Assembly: GCA_020524245.1 (NCBI GenBank)
Contig: JAIVLN010000002.1
Span: 434,001 to 498,000 of the forward strand
Direction of reading: 5' to 3'
Length of the DNA: 64,000 bases
Origin: Rossellomorea aquimaris
Lineage (GTDB): Bacteria; Bacillota; Bacilli; Bacillales; Fictibacillaceae
The stretch's first letter is position 1. The number at the start of each line of letters is the position of its first letter. The position numbers and the translations under genes were made by a program. Positions 49,621 through 57,894 of this stretch are shown here, piece by piece. The notes under the pieces were generated by a model that had not been told where the DNA came from, did no database searches, and saw nothing but the letters and a program-made list of their open reading frames with translations.

Positions 49621-49689
49621 TTCATTATTTTTCATGATTTGCTCATCGTTCGTTCATAGTTTGTTCATAAAGTCTGGATAAGCTATAAC
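49621..49689 (+). promoter_or_regulatory. Phased TTCAT array and promoter of the secreted repeat protein
   Basis: TTCAT occurs at 49621, 49631, 49653 and 49664, with CTCAT at 49642: spacings of 10, 11, 11 and 11 bp, one helical turn each. The last copy overlaps the -35 TTGTTC (49661-49666), which is 17 bp from TATAAC (49684-49689). This is the usual layout for an OmpR-type activator. Confidence 0.75.
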
Positions 49690-49707
49690 TAACACATGGA
49701 AGGAGTG

Positions 49708-50592
49708 ATGAATTTGTTGAAGAAAAAAGCGCTTTGGATTGGAACTTTAGGACTTGCGACTTTAGGAATGTTGAGTCCGCAGTTTGTTGGAGCATCGACA
49801 TCTGATGAATCCCCGACAGTCGCCCTGGAGCAAAAAGAAGATGGAAAGTTAGGCTTCCACTTCAAGAAACATCTGTTAAAAGATGAGTTCCAAGCTTTGC
49901 TTGACGAGGGGTACTCGAAAGAAGAGATTTTGAAAGCGTCCCATATCACGAACGCAAGTGACGCAGCAATTGAAGACGTACTGAAAAATTATAAAGAAAC
50001 CGGTTCTTGGAAGGAAACGGCAGAGCACTTTGGCCTGGATCCAGAACGCCATATGAAGCGTTCAATTGGAAAGGCACTTCACAAAGACTTCGACAAGGAA
50101 AAATTCGAGAGCCTGTTAGAGGATGGCTATTCCAAAGAAGAGATCTTGAAAGGAATCCATATCGCCAAAGCCGCAGATAAGACTGTTGAAGAAGTCTTGG
50201 AGGATTATAAAGGAACCAACTCCTGGGAAGAAACGATGAACAACTTTGGTGTTGAGAAGGAAGACCTTATGAAACACAAAGGCAAATGGGCGAAAGGCAC
50301 AAAGTATCTAGAAGCTCATAAAGAAGAGGTCGTGAACTACTTGAGTGAATATACCGGCGAGAGTGTTGAGAACTTGAATGGATACCTGGAAAACGACATG
50401 CGTTTGCATCATCTGGTCCGTGCAGCTGTCGTTTCTCACCTGAGTGACTCCACAATCAGCGAAGTGATTACGTATAAACAAGCCGGTCATAGCCGTGAAG
50501 AGTTCAAAGAGAAGTTCAGCATCGAAAAAGAAGAATTCCACACAGAAATGAAGAAAGTTTGGACTGAAATCAAGTCTTCCATCAAGGAATAG
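49708..50592 (+). CDS. Secreted protein with tandem helical repeats
   Basis: A roughly 294-aa exported protein: signal peptide KKKALWIGTLGLATLGMLSP with cleavage near VGA-S, then two clear 55-residue repeats beginning LLDEGYSKEEILKASH and LLEDGYSKEEILKGIH with SWKETAEHFGLD / SWEETMNNFGVE at their ends, and a third diverged unit (AGHSREEFKEKFSIEKEE). All repeats are helical and charged. Function unknown; it is divergent from the two-component system and has the phased TTCAT promoter, so it is probably made in response to an envelope signal. Start uncertain between ATG 49708 and TTG codons just after it. Confidence 0.7.
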   Translation: MNLLKKKALWIGTLGLATLGMLSPQFVGASTSDESPTVALEQKEDGKLGFHFKKHLLKDEFQALLDEGYSKEEILKASHITNASDAAIEDVLKNYKETGSWKETAEHFGLDPERHMKRSIGKALHKDFDKEKFESLLEDGYSKEEILKGIHIAKAADKTVEEVLEDYKGTNSWEETMNNFGVEKEDLMKHKGKWAKGTKYLEAHKEEVVNYLSEYTGESVENLNGYLENDMRLHHLVRAAVVSHLSDSTISEVITYKQAGHSREEFKEKFSIEKEEFHTEMKKVWTEIKSSIKE

Positions 50593-50605
50593 AACCATAA
50601 TGGAT

Positions 50606-50637
50606 TAAAATCGTCCGGATCGGGCGATTTTTTCCTT
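50606..50637 (+). terminator. Terminator of the secreted repeat gene
   Basis: AAATCGTCC pairs with GGGCGATTT around GGATC, then TTTCC. Confidence 0.75.
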
Positions 50638-50661
50638 TTTATAGGCTTTGTAAGCTGAGAT

Positions 50662-50801
50662 GGAACTTTGGTTTTAGAAAAAAGGGCTTTTGTTTTGTAA
50701 AACTGAGGTTCCGTCTTGTAAAAAGGGGGCTTTGTTTTACAAAAATGAGTCCCCGTCTTGTAAAAAGAGCGATGCGTTTTGTAAAATGGGTCTATTTTAC
50801 C
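50662..50801. repeat. Six-unit array, exact 21-bp period (array A)
   Basis: The anchor TTTTGTAA (variants TTTTAGAA, TCTTGTAA, TTTTACAA) starts at 50672, 50693, 50714, 50735, 50756 and 50777, always 21 bp apart; a seventh, out-of-phase TTTTAC follows. The rest of each unit varies. No reading frame with a ribosome site crosses it. Confidence 0.85.
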
Positions 50802-50897
50802 ATCAAAACCCCTGCATCAATATAAAGGAAGGACTTCTCAGCTTCCGAAGGGAATAAGTAGTTAGCCAAAACTATTTAAACAGTGGAGGGAAAATCA

Positions 50898-51482
50898 ATG
50901 TGGATTCAACCAGTGACACTGCAAGGCCGACGTGTAACGATACGCCCGATGGAACGAGACGATATCAATGATTTGTATGAAGCCGGAAAGGATTCGGAAA
51001 TCTGGACGTACATGCCGATGGACATCACAAGCCGTGAGGACATGGAAACGCTTGTCCATGAAGCACTACAAGCTCAAGAAGCAGGAACCGCATTCCCATT
51101 CGTCATTTATGATCATGAACAGGAAAAGTTGGTCGGAAGCACACGGTTTCTAGACATCTCCGAAAAAGACCGACACCTTGAGATCGGCTGGACATGGTTG
51201 TCTCCATCCATGTGGCGTTCACAAGTCAATACCCAATGCAAATACCTTCTTTTAAAGCACTGTTTCGAGAATTTGTCGACTGTCCGTGTACAATTCAAGA
51301 CCGATGCCCGAAACATCCGCTCCCAGAACGCGATCGACCGAATCGGCGGAATCCGTGAAGGCATCTTACGAAAGTGTAAAATCATGCACAATGGTCATGT
51401 AAGAGACACGGTATACTACAGTATCGTGGACGAGGAATGGCCAAGAGTGAAGGAGAAAATTGAGAAAAAGCTCGTGGATTGA
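50898..51482 (+). CDS. GNAT-family acetyltransferase
   Basis: A 194-aa GNAT. LQGRRVTIRPMERDDINDLYEAG opens the fold (in two parts) and WTWLSPSMWRSQVNTQCK is at the acetyl-CoA loop position; it lacks the usual RGxGxG/A glycine pattern, as some RimJ-like members do. RSQNAIDRIGGIREGILR follows. GGAGGG precedes ATG 50898. Substrate unknown. Confidence 0.82.
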   Translation: MWIQPVTLQGRRVTIRPMERDDINDLYEAGKDSEIWTYMPMDITSREDMETLVHEALQAQEAGTAFPFVIYDHEQEKLVGSTRFLDISEKDRHLEIGWTWLSPSMWRSQVNTQCKYLLLKHCFENLSTVRVQFKTDARNIRSQNAIDRIGGIREGILRKCKIMHNGHVRDTVYYSIVDEEWPRVKEKIEKKLVD

Positions 51483-51579
51483 TTTCAAATTATTACCACA
51501 ACGGGGCGTTTGGACGTACCTTTGCCACGCACTATGCATACCTTGTTTATAACAATGGCTTGGCAAAGGAGTTAGTTGA

Positions 51580-53052
51580 ATGGCACTTATTTCTGGTCAG
51601 CAATATATCGACCGAATTAATGAACTGAAGCCTGAAATCTGGATTGACGGCGAACAAGTGAGTGGTAAGCTGTCTGAACATCCGGCCTTGAAGGGGATCA
51701 TAAAGAGTAAAGCAAAACTGTACGATATTCAGAAAGACCCCGATCACATCGATCACATGTCTTTTACAACACACTCAGGAGAGCAAGCAGGAATGGCTTT
51801 TCTCCCTCCTAGAACGAAGGAAGATCTGGAACGGAGACGAATTGCCATCCGAACATGGGCTAAGTCGTGCGGGGGATTGATGGGACGTTCTCCAGATTAT
51901 TTGAACACCATCCTTATGACTTTCACCCAATCAGCGGAACTATTGAAATCCCAGGACCCTACTTTCTGTCAGAACATGATCAACCTTTATGAAAAGGCGG
52001 TTACCCATGATTTGTCGTTCACCCATACATTCGTTCATCCTCAGGTGAACCGAGGGCGTCTTCAGTTGGAATGGGCGGACAAACAGGTAGCTGCACATAT
52101 AACGCGTAAAACAAATGATGGCATCATCATCCGTGGTGCCCGACTCTTGGCTACCCAAGGCGGATTGACAGATGAAATTATTGTATTCCCTCAAGGGGGG
52201 ATTTCTGAACCGAGTGTAGGAAATGGTTTTTCACTTCCGGCGAATACACCTGGATTACGATTCATCGCGCGGGAATCCTTCGATTATGGCAAATCGCAAT
52301 TTGATCATCCACTTGGCTCCAGGTTTGATGAATTGGATTCCATCGTCGTTTTTGACGACGTACTCGTCCCATGGGAAAATATCTTTTTCTATGAAAACTT
52401 AGAACTGTCTCAAGAAATCTATGATAAATCCAGCTTCTTCCAACACACCGTCCACCAGGTCGTCAATCGCTGTATCGTCAAAACCGAATTCATTCTAGGT
52501 ACGATCCAACTGATGATCCACACGATCAACATCGGTGGATACGATCACGTACAAGAGAAAGTTTCTGACATCATCATTGCGCTAGAAGCGATGAAGGCAT
52601 TCGTATTATCATCGGAAATCCAGGCAGAGATCGATCGGTGGGGAACGATGACTCCTGCAAAGGAACCACTTCTTGCAGCTTTGACCTATTACGCTAAAAT
52701 TTATCCGACATTCAATGAGATCATCCAAATACTTGGAGCGAGTGGACTTGTTTCGATTCCAGGGGAAAATGATTTTAATTCTCCGATTCGGCAGGATCTC
52801 GATCTCTATCTGCAAGGTGCAAACGCGAATGCTGAAGACCGGGTTAAAATCTTTCGTTTAGCATGGGATCTTTCCATGAGCGCTTTCGGTACAAGACAGT
52901 CGTTATACGAACAGTACTTTTTCGGAGGACCACTCAGCCTCTCTAAACGGTTATATCTGGGATACTATCGGGATGAACAAATCCAATGGGTGAAAGAGTT
53001 TCTTTCAATTGAAGATGAAGTTGAAGATGATGAAAAAGATGAAGACAGCTGA
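51580..53052 (+). CDS. hpaB: 4-hydroxyphenylacetate 3-monooxygenase, oxygenase component (HpaB family)
   Basis: A 490-aa flavin-dependent monooxygenase of the HpaB family (acyl-CoA dehydrogenase fold). VHPQVNRG, ITRKTNDGIIIRGARLLATQGG and FDDVLVPWENIFFY are the recognised flavin and substrate loops; IIQILGASGLVSIP is near the end. It uses FADH2 from a separate reductase to hydroxylate 4-hydroxyphenylacetate or similar phenols. No reductase (hpaC) or meta-cleavage genes are next to it, so it may share a flavin reductase. The acidic tail (EDEVEDDEKDED) is unusual. Start ATG at 51580. Confidence 0.9.
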   Translation: MALISGQQYIDRINELKPEIWIDGEQVSGKLSEHPALKGIIKSKAKLYDIQKDPDHIDHMSFTTHSGEQAGMAFLPPRTKEDLERRRIAIRTWAKSCGGLMGRSPDYLNTILMTFTQSAELLKSQDPTFCQNMINLYEKAVTHDLSFTHTFVHPQVNRGRLQLEWADKQVAAHITRKTNDGIIIRGARLLATQGGLTDEIIVFPQGGISEPSVGNGFSLPANTPGLRFIARESFDYGKSQFDHPLGSRFDELDSIVVFDDVLVPWENIFFYENLELSQEIYDKSSFFQHTVHQVVNRCIVKTEFILGTIQLMIHTINIGGYDHVQEKVSDIIIALEAMKAFVLSSEIQAEIDRWGTMTPAKEPLLAALTYYAKIYPTFNEIIQILGASGLVSIPGENDFNSPIRQDLDLYLQGANANAEDRVKIFRLAWDLSMSAFGTRQSLYEQYFFGGPLSLSKRLYLGYYRDEQIQWVKEFLSIEDEVEDDEKDEDS

Positions 53053-53069
53053 TGGACAGCTGTCTTTTT
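53042..53069 (+). terminator. Terminator of hpaB
   Basis: AAGACAGCTG pairs with CAGCTGTCTT, then TTTCC. Confidence 0.85.
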
Positions 53070-53085
53070 CCATTCGAATACAAAT

Positions 53086-53114
53086 AAAAAGGGGTGACCC
53101 GATCCTGTCACCCT
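53086..53114 (-). terminator. Terminator of the 21-aa gene
   Basis: GGGTGAC (53092-53098) pairs with GTCACCC (53107-53113); on the minus strand CCTTTTTATT follows. Confidence 0.8.
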
Positions 53115-53121
53115 CTGTTCC

Positions 53122-53187
53122 TTACTTACGTCTTTGTTTTTTATGATGGTCGATGATGACCTTCTCAATCTCGTAATAGTTCAACAT
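53122..53187 (-). CDS. 21-aa basic peptide
   Basis: ATG at 53187 with AAAGGGAGCGG 5 nt upstream encodes a 21-residue peptide (LNYYEIEKVIIDHHKKQRRK after Met): a short amphipathic start and basic tail. It has its own terminator 8 bp downstream. Family not recognised; expression signals make it likely to be real. Confidence 0.55.
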   Translation of the reverse strand: MLNYYEIEKVIIDHHKKQRRK

Positions 53188-53300
53188 GGAAACCGCTCCC
53201 TTTCGTCTTTTGTTACTCTTAGTTTACGAATTTCCATGTCATTTCTTAACGGTCAGCAGTATGGACTTTTCTCAGTCTCTGGAATGAACTTTACTTCCGT

Positions 53301-54065
53301 CTAAGACCCAATTCTATGCAACAGCTCATAAGGCTTCACTTTTACCGATTCTACTGGCACTGTCGCTGTTGACTTCAATGCATCATACACCCGTGTCGCC
53401 ATGTGCGGACGCGTGATGTAGTCTTCTACGTTTTCTTCGGCCAATCGGATGAATCTCGCCTCTCGTATCTCGGAATCTTGCTTTACGATTTCTGAGTTCA
53501 ATGCAACCCCTTCAAAAACGATACTGACGATCCGGCTCGTCGTATTTTGATAGACGCCTGTCGTTTTAACAACTCGCACTTCAATGCCGGTTTCCTCTAG
53601 GATTTCCCTTCGGAGTGCAGTTTCAAGTACTTCCCCTTCTTCAACTTGACCTCCTGGCAGCTCCCACGTATCCCCGCGCCAATTGGTTTTGACTAGCAAC
53701 ACTTCCCCTACATCATTCTTGATCAGTGCTGATACGGCAACGATATGTCTTGGCACATGGTAGTTTTCTGTTGGTTCCATGAATTCCTGATTGCTTGAGA
53801 GAATAGCAGGAGTGATGGTCGATCGCTTTTCCTGTGCGATTTTGTGCATCTCATCACTTCGAACGAGCGCTTCAATTTTTTCATATGCCTCGAAACTTTC
53901 ATATTCCCAAATTGCTGTAATATGCCGTTGATCTTTACTGACCCAGCGACCGACGAGCTTAGCCCCATGTTTCCACTGATTCGGCAATAGATATGTATGG
54001 AAAAAATCGTTGAATGCTTCTAAGTAAGCAGGGTCAATCTCATAGGTCTTTTTCCGATAAATCAT
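53301..54065 (-). CDS. NIPSNAP-Nudix fusion protein
   Basis: A 254-aa protein with two domains. Residues 1-95 resemble the NIPSNAP fold (RKKTYEIDPAYLEAFNDFF, IWEYESFEAYEKIEAL), and 105-235 are a Nudix hydrolase with the box GGQVEEGEVLETALRREILEETGIEV in two halves, intact GX5EX7REUXEEXGU. Nudix enzymes split nucleoside diphosphate linkages; the fused domain may supply a partner or substrate function. ATG at 54065 follows TAGGAGG. It overlaps the phosphatase gene by 4 bp. Confidence 0.85.
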   Translation of the reverse strand: MIYRKKTYEIDPAYLEAFNDFFHTYLLPNQWKHGAKLVGRWVSKDQRHITAIWEYESFEAYEKIEALVRSDEMHKIAQEKRSTITPAILSSNQEFMEPTENYHVPRHIVAVSALIKNDVGEVLLVKTNWRGDTWELPGGQVEEGEVLETALRREILEETGIEVRVVKTTGVYQNTTSRIVSIVFEGVALNSEIVKQDSEIREARFIRLAEENVEDYITRPHMATRVYDALKSTATVPVESVKVKPYELLHRIGS

Positions 54066-54640
54066 TGTGTTCCTCCTACCATTGTTTTGGGGTCCCACAT
54101 CCGTCTGACTTCAACCAGTGTGACCCCCTCAAACGTCAATTTGTATACATCTGGCATCGTCAACTGTTTCCAAAAATCGAGACCATAGGATACGTCGAAG
54201 TACTTCATTGTCAGCACCATAATATTCCCGTGGGATCCGATTACGATATTTTTCCCTTCGTACTCCTCTACTAGAGTACGGATCATATCACCACCGCGCT
54301 GTTGAGCCATTTCATTAGATTCTCCACCTGGAAAAGCGTAATTCGGTTCTGACCACAAATGATCGATGGCAGCTGGGAAGTCATCCACTGGTTCTTCAGC
54401 TAATCGGCGTTCTTTCAATGCTTCAATGGTATGTACATCCAACCCGCGGTCTTCCGCTACACCTTTTACCGTTTCAATCGCTCGCGCATACGGACTGGAG
54501 AAAACGAGGTCTACAGAGACATCCTTGAACTGTTCCCTTACCCGTTCTGCATCCTCCGCTCCTCGATTGGAGAGCTTCCGCCCATACTCATCCGGTGTAT
54601 AGTCGGAATGAGCATGACGTACAAAATAAATGACTGTCAT
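54062..54640 (-). CDS. Histidine phosphatase superfamily protein
   Basis: A 192-aa branch 1 histidine phosphatase. VRHAHSDYTPDEYGRKLSNRG gives the RHA motif with the phosphorylated His (in two parts), FSSPYARAIETVKG the Arg, and GSHGNIMV the second His. It removes phosphate from sugars, nucleotides or proteins; substrate unknown. AGGAGGA precedes the ATG. Coupled with the Nudix fusion by a 4-bp overlap. Confidence 0.9.
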   Translation of the reverse strand: MTVIYFVRHAHSDYTPDEYGRKLSNRGAEDAERVREQFKDVSVDLVFSSPYARAIETVKGVAEDRGLDVHTIEALKERRLAEEPVDDFPAAIDHLWSEPNYAFPGGESNEMAQQRGGDMIRTLVEEYEGKNIVIGSHGNIMVLTMKYFDVSYGLDFWKQLTMPDVYKLTFEGVTLVEVRRMWDPKTMVGGTQ

Positions 54641-54652
54641 AGTGTCCTCCTC

Positions 54653-55429
54653 TTAAGTCCACGTTCGCTGGAAACCACCTTCTGTATGGATCACCTGACC
54701 TGTCACCCATTCCGCTTCCTGACTTGCTAAAAACCGGATCAACCGGGCGGCATCCACTGGTGTTCCCACCCGTCCCATCGGAAACTTCGGCAACAATGCT
54801 TTTTTCAATTCTTCTTCCATCCACCCTGTGTCATTAGGTCCTGGGTTGACGGCGTTGATTGTGATTCCTTTTTTCGCGAGATCTGGCACAAGCGTTTTCG
54901 TGATGTGTTCGATGGCACCTTTCGTAATTGCATACGATAATTCGTTGCTCATCGCCTCAAGCGATTGACCTGATGTCAAGTTGATGACCCTCCCACTGCT
55001 TCCATGTGTAAAACCTCTCGCAAAATGCGACGTCAACATTGTGGTTGCTTTTACATTGATGGCATAATGCCGGTCCAGGCTTTCCGGATCAATCGTTTCA
55101 TAGGAATCCATCGTCGAATAGCAAGCATTATTTACGAGGATATCAGGGTAACCGATCGCCTCTTCCACTGTTCTCAGGAGTGTCGGAATTTCTTCTGCAT
55201 TCGATAAATCCCACTCCAGCTTATGGCATCGTACCCCTTTTTCCTCAATGAATGCTTGGAGAACGGACGGGTCCTCTTCCCCCATTTCCAACTCCAGCTC
55301 CCGGTCATAGGTCGACCAATAGGTGAAAAAGATATCACAGCCGGCATCCGCTAGCTCCAAACAAGTCGCTGCACCGATTCCTTTCAAGCGGCTCGCGCCG
55401 GTAACCAATGCGACCCGTCTTTTTTCCAT
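54653..55429 (-). CDS. FabG-like SDR oxidoreductase
   Basis: A 258-aa short-chain dehydrogenase. VTGASRLKGIG is the cofactor loop (with an extra RL before KGIG), NNACYS replaces NNAG, and LTSGQS...YAITKGA carries Ser, Tyr and Lys. The closing ITINAVNPGPNDTGW resembles antibiotic-related SDRs. Cofactor and substrate unknown. ATG at 55429 follows AAGGAG. Member of a four-gene run from 56342 to 53301. Confidence 0.88.
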   Translation of the reverse strand: MEKRRVALVTGASRLKGIGAATCLELADAGCDIFFTYWSTYDRELELEMGEEDPSVLQAFIEEKGVRCHKLEWDLSNAEEIPTLLRTVEEAIGYPDILVNNACYSTMDSYETIDPESLDRHYAINVKATTMLTSHFARGFTHGSSGRVINLTSGQSLEAMSNELSYAITKGAIEHITKTLVPDLAKKGITINAVNPGPNDTGWMEEELKKALLPKFPMGRVGTPVDAARLIRFLASQEAEWVTGQVIHTEGGFQRTWT

Positions 55430-55442
55430 ATAAATCATCTCC

Positions 55443-56342
55443 TTATTGTGCGAGTGAATGCTCGGTCTTTACACGTCGATTCTCTTGCACCACCATCACA
55501 GCACTCAATACGAAGAAGATGCCAACGATTTGCCACAAACTAAGCTGTTCCTGAAACAGAATGACCCCGACCAAAGTAGCGATGACAGGTTCGACCGTTG
55601 CCGTGATGGAAGCTCGGCTCGATTCGACGAACTGCAGTCCAACGGTGTACAGCATATAGGCGAGCACCGTCGACACGAATCCGATCCCTATGGCGTTCAT
55701 CAGCACACCTGATTGCAGGATGACATCCGTCTTCTGCCAAAGGCCCGTCACAGGTATGAGCGCAACGGAAGCATATATGAACGTATATGTGATGACAGTG
55801 AGTGAAGAATATTTCTCCAGAGCATATTTTCCGAAAATGCTGTACAGCGCATATCCAAGTCCGGATCCAAGCCCTGCAAGTACACCGAATAAAGAAGCAT
55901 TGCTCGCTCCCCCTGGCAATAGGCCGATGACAAACATACACCCGAAGAAGGTCATACATAGCGCGAGAATCTTCCGTTTCGTAAACCATTCCTGGAATAA
56001 AAATCTGGATAAGATCGTGACGATTGCAGGTGCTGTATACAATAATATCGCTGCAACGGCTATTGACGTTTCCTTTATTGCCGTGAACAAACACCAGTTA
56101 AAGAAGACAATGCTGAAGATACCGGTGCCAACGAAGTACATGCTGTCCCTCCAATCGATCTTCAGCAGCTTGACATCTTTTATGGAGACAAATAGGATAA
56201 GAAGGATCGCTGCCACCATCACACGGATGGCGACGATCTCCAATGCTGTGAATCCATATGTATAGAGTCCTTCAACAAAAATGGCGATGAGCCCCCAGAG
56301 GGATGCTCCCAGTGCAATAAATAGATATGACCACTTCTTCAT
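55443..56342 (-). CDS. EamA/DMT-family transporter
   Basis: A 299-aa protein with ten helices in two EamA repeats. LFIALGASLWGLIAIFV opens the first, YTAPAIVTILSRFLFQE its end, and LAGLGSGLGYALYSIFGKYALEKYS the second (in part). These transporters export or import metabolites; substrate unknown. TGGGGAG precedes the ATG at 56342. First gene of the run with SDR, phosphatase and Nudix fusion. Confidence 0.9.
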   Translation of the reverse strand: MKKWSYLFIALGASLWGLIAIFVEGLYTYGFTALEIVAIRVMVAAILLILFVSIKDVKLLKIDWRDSMYFVGTGIFSIVFFNWCLFTAIKETSIAVAAILLYTAPAIVTILSRFLFQEWFTKRKILALCMTFFGCMFVIGLLPGGASNASLFGVLAGLGSGLGYALYSIFGKYALEKYSSLTVITYTFIYASVALIPVTGLWQKTDVILQSGVLMNAIGIGFVSTVLAYMLYTVGLQFVESSRASITATVEPVIATLVGVILFQEQLSLWQIVGIFFVLSAVMVVQENRRVKTEHSLAQ

Positions 56343-56432
56343 AGATGTCTCCCCAATCTCATAAAAATCGAATGCCACATAACATTCGATACAGGATTCG
56401 AGAATTCCTTTTCTTAGCTGGAGGTTTGGTAT

Positions 56433-56897
56433 ATGGAAATACGCACGCTACAACCATCTGACCTTGATGAAGTCCAGGAACTGTTCCGGAAAACGATTGT
56501 AACGGTGAATAGAAGCGACTACTCGGAGGAACAAACGAAACGCTGGTCCGAACAAATGAAGTGGAAAGAGGAGCTCCTTCATCATTATGCTTATGTAGCG
56601 GTAGATGAAGCACAAATAATCGGTTTTGCTACCTTGAGTCATGCAGGTTCCATCGAAATGCTGTATGTCCATCAGGCTTTTCAAGGTCAAAAAGTCGCCA
56701 CCAGGCTGTTAGAGGTACTTGAAAAAATTGCGCTTGAGCTAAACTTTGAGGAACTCTCGACAGAAGCGAGTATCACAGCGAGACCGTTTTTTGAAAAGAA
56801 AGGCTTCTATGTTGCGGAAGAACAAGTGAAATGGATCCAGGACACGCCTTTCATAAACTATCGGATGCTTAAAAGACTGATCAAAGTGCGAACTTGA
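56433..56897 (+). CDS. GNAT-family acetyltransferase
   Basis: A 154-aa GNAT. IRTLQPSDLDEVQELFRKTI is the standard start, SIEMLYVHQAFQGQKVATRLLE the acetyl-CoA loop (QGQKVA replaces QGxGxG), and ITARPFFEKKGFYVAEEQ the last block. Related to YafP/ElaA-like N-acetyltransferases. TGGAGG precedes the ATG. Confidence 0.85.
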   Translation: MEIRTLQPSDLDEVQELFRKTIVTVNRSDYSEEQTKRWSEQMKWKEELLHHYAYVAVDEAQIIGFATLSHAGSIEMLYVHQAFQGQKVATRLLEVLEKIALELNFEELSTEASITARPFFEKKGFYVAEEQVKWIQDTPFINYRMLKRLIKVRT

Positions 56898-56919
56898 CAA
56901 AAAGTTCGTACTTTTTTTA
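56884..56919 (+). terminator. Terminator after the GNAT gene
   Basis: AGTGCGAACT pairs with AGTTCGTACT, then TTTTTTTAT. The stem includes the stop codon region. Confidence 0.75.
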
Positions 56920-56982
56920 TGAAACTAATGTATCATCAAACCGTATACACAATTGGAATCATGTTCCAGAGGAGGGGAAATC

Positions 56983-57894
56983 ATGAATCACGTCATCACG
57001 GTTGAAAACTTATCGAAGAAGTACGGAGAGGTACAGGCAGTTCAGGATATTTCTTTTTCAGTACGTAAAGGGGAAATTTTCGGGATCATCGGACCGAATG
57101 GTGCCGGAAAAACAACAACAATCGAGATGCTGGAAGGCATTCGGAAGCCGGACAGTGGAACAATCGATGTTCTTGGACTCGTTCCAAGCAAACAACTGAG
57201 AGAATTGAACAAACGGATCGGTGTCCAATTCCAGGCGACTTCCATCCAGAAGAAAATGAAAGTGAAGGAAGCGCTCGATCTTTTTTCATCTTTTTACAAC
57301 AAACCGACCCAGAAGGATCACCTCATCGATTTATTAGGGCTAGGCGAAAAACTGAATGCCCATTTCGAGGATTTATCTGGTGGTTGGAAGCAAAGAGTAA
57401 CCTTGGCACTTGCTACGCTTCATCAACCCGAAATCCTGTTCCTGGATGAACCGAGTATGGGGCTCGATCCGCATGCACGCAGGGAAATGTGGTCGATGAT
57501 CCAACTCCTGAAAGAACAGGGATGTACCATCGTCATTACGACGCATTACATGGAAGAAGCCGAAAAGCTTTGTGACCGGGTGGCGATGATTTATGGTGGA
57601 CAATTGAAAGCACTCAACACGCCAGAAGAGCTGTTGGATGAAATGGCGGTCCACTATCTCGCGTTCGAAAGCGATGGATTGGAATATGATTATCTGCTTT
57701 CCCTTCCAGATGTCGTTAGGGTAGAGCAAGATCAAGCCACGTACAAGGTGTTCAGCGATGATCAGCAGAACACCGCTTATCACATATTCAAGTATTGCAA
57801 CGAGAAGGGCATCACCTTGAAAGACTTCAAGTTTGAAAAAGGATCTCTTGACGATCTGTTCGTCCACTATCTGGAAAAGGAGCGATCCGCATGA
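56983..57894 (+). CDS. ABC-2 type exporter ATP-binding protein
   Basis: A 303-aa ABC ATPase. Walker A GPNGAGKTTT (about residues 39-48), signature LSGGWKQR, Walker B ILFLDEPSMGLDP and H-loop TTHYME are all present; Gln in QFQAT is the Q-loop. Trp in the signature (usually Gln) is a slight variation. The last 90 residues are the regulatory extension of DrrA-type ATPases. ATG at 56983 follows AGGAGGGG. Overlaps the permease by 4 bp. Confidence 0.93.
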   Translation: MNHVITVENLSKKYGEVQAVQDISFSVRKGEIFGIIGPNGAGKTTTIEMLEGIRKPDSGTIDVLGLVPSKQLRELNKRIGVQFQATSIQKKMKVKEALDLFSSFYNKPTQKDHLIDLLGLGEKLNAHFEDLSGGWKQRVTLALATLHQPEILFLDEPSMGLDPHARREMWSMIQLLKEQGCTIVITTHYMEEAEKLCDRVAMIYGGQLKALNTPEELLDEMAVHYLAFESDGLEYDYLLSLPDVVRVEQDQATYKVFSDDQQNTAYHIFKYCNEKGITLKDFKFEKGSLDDLFVHYLEKERSA

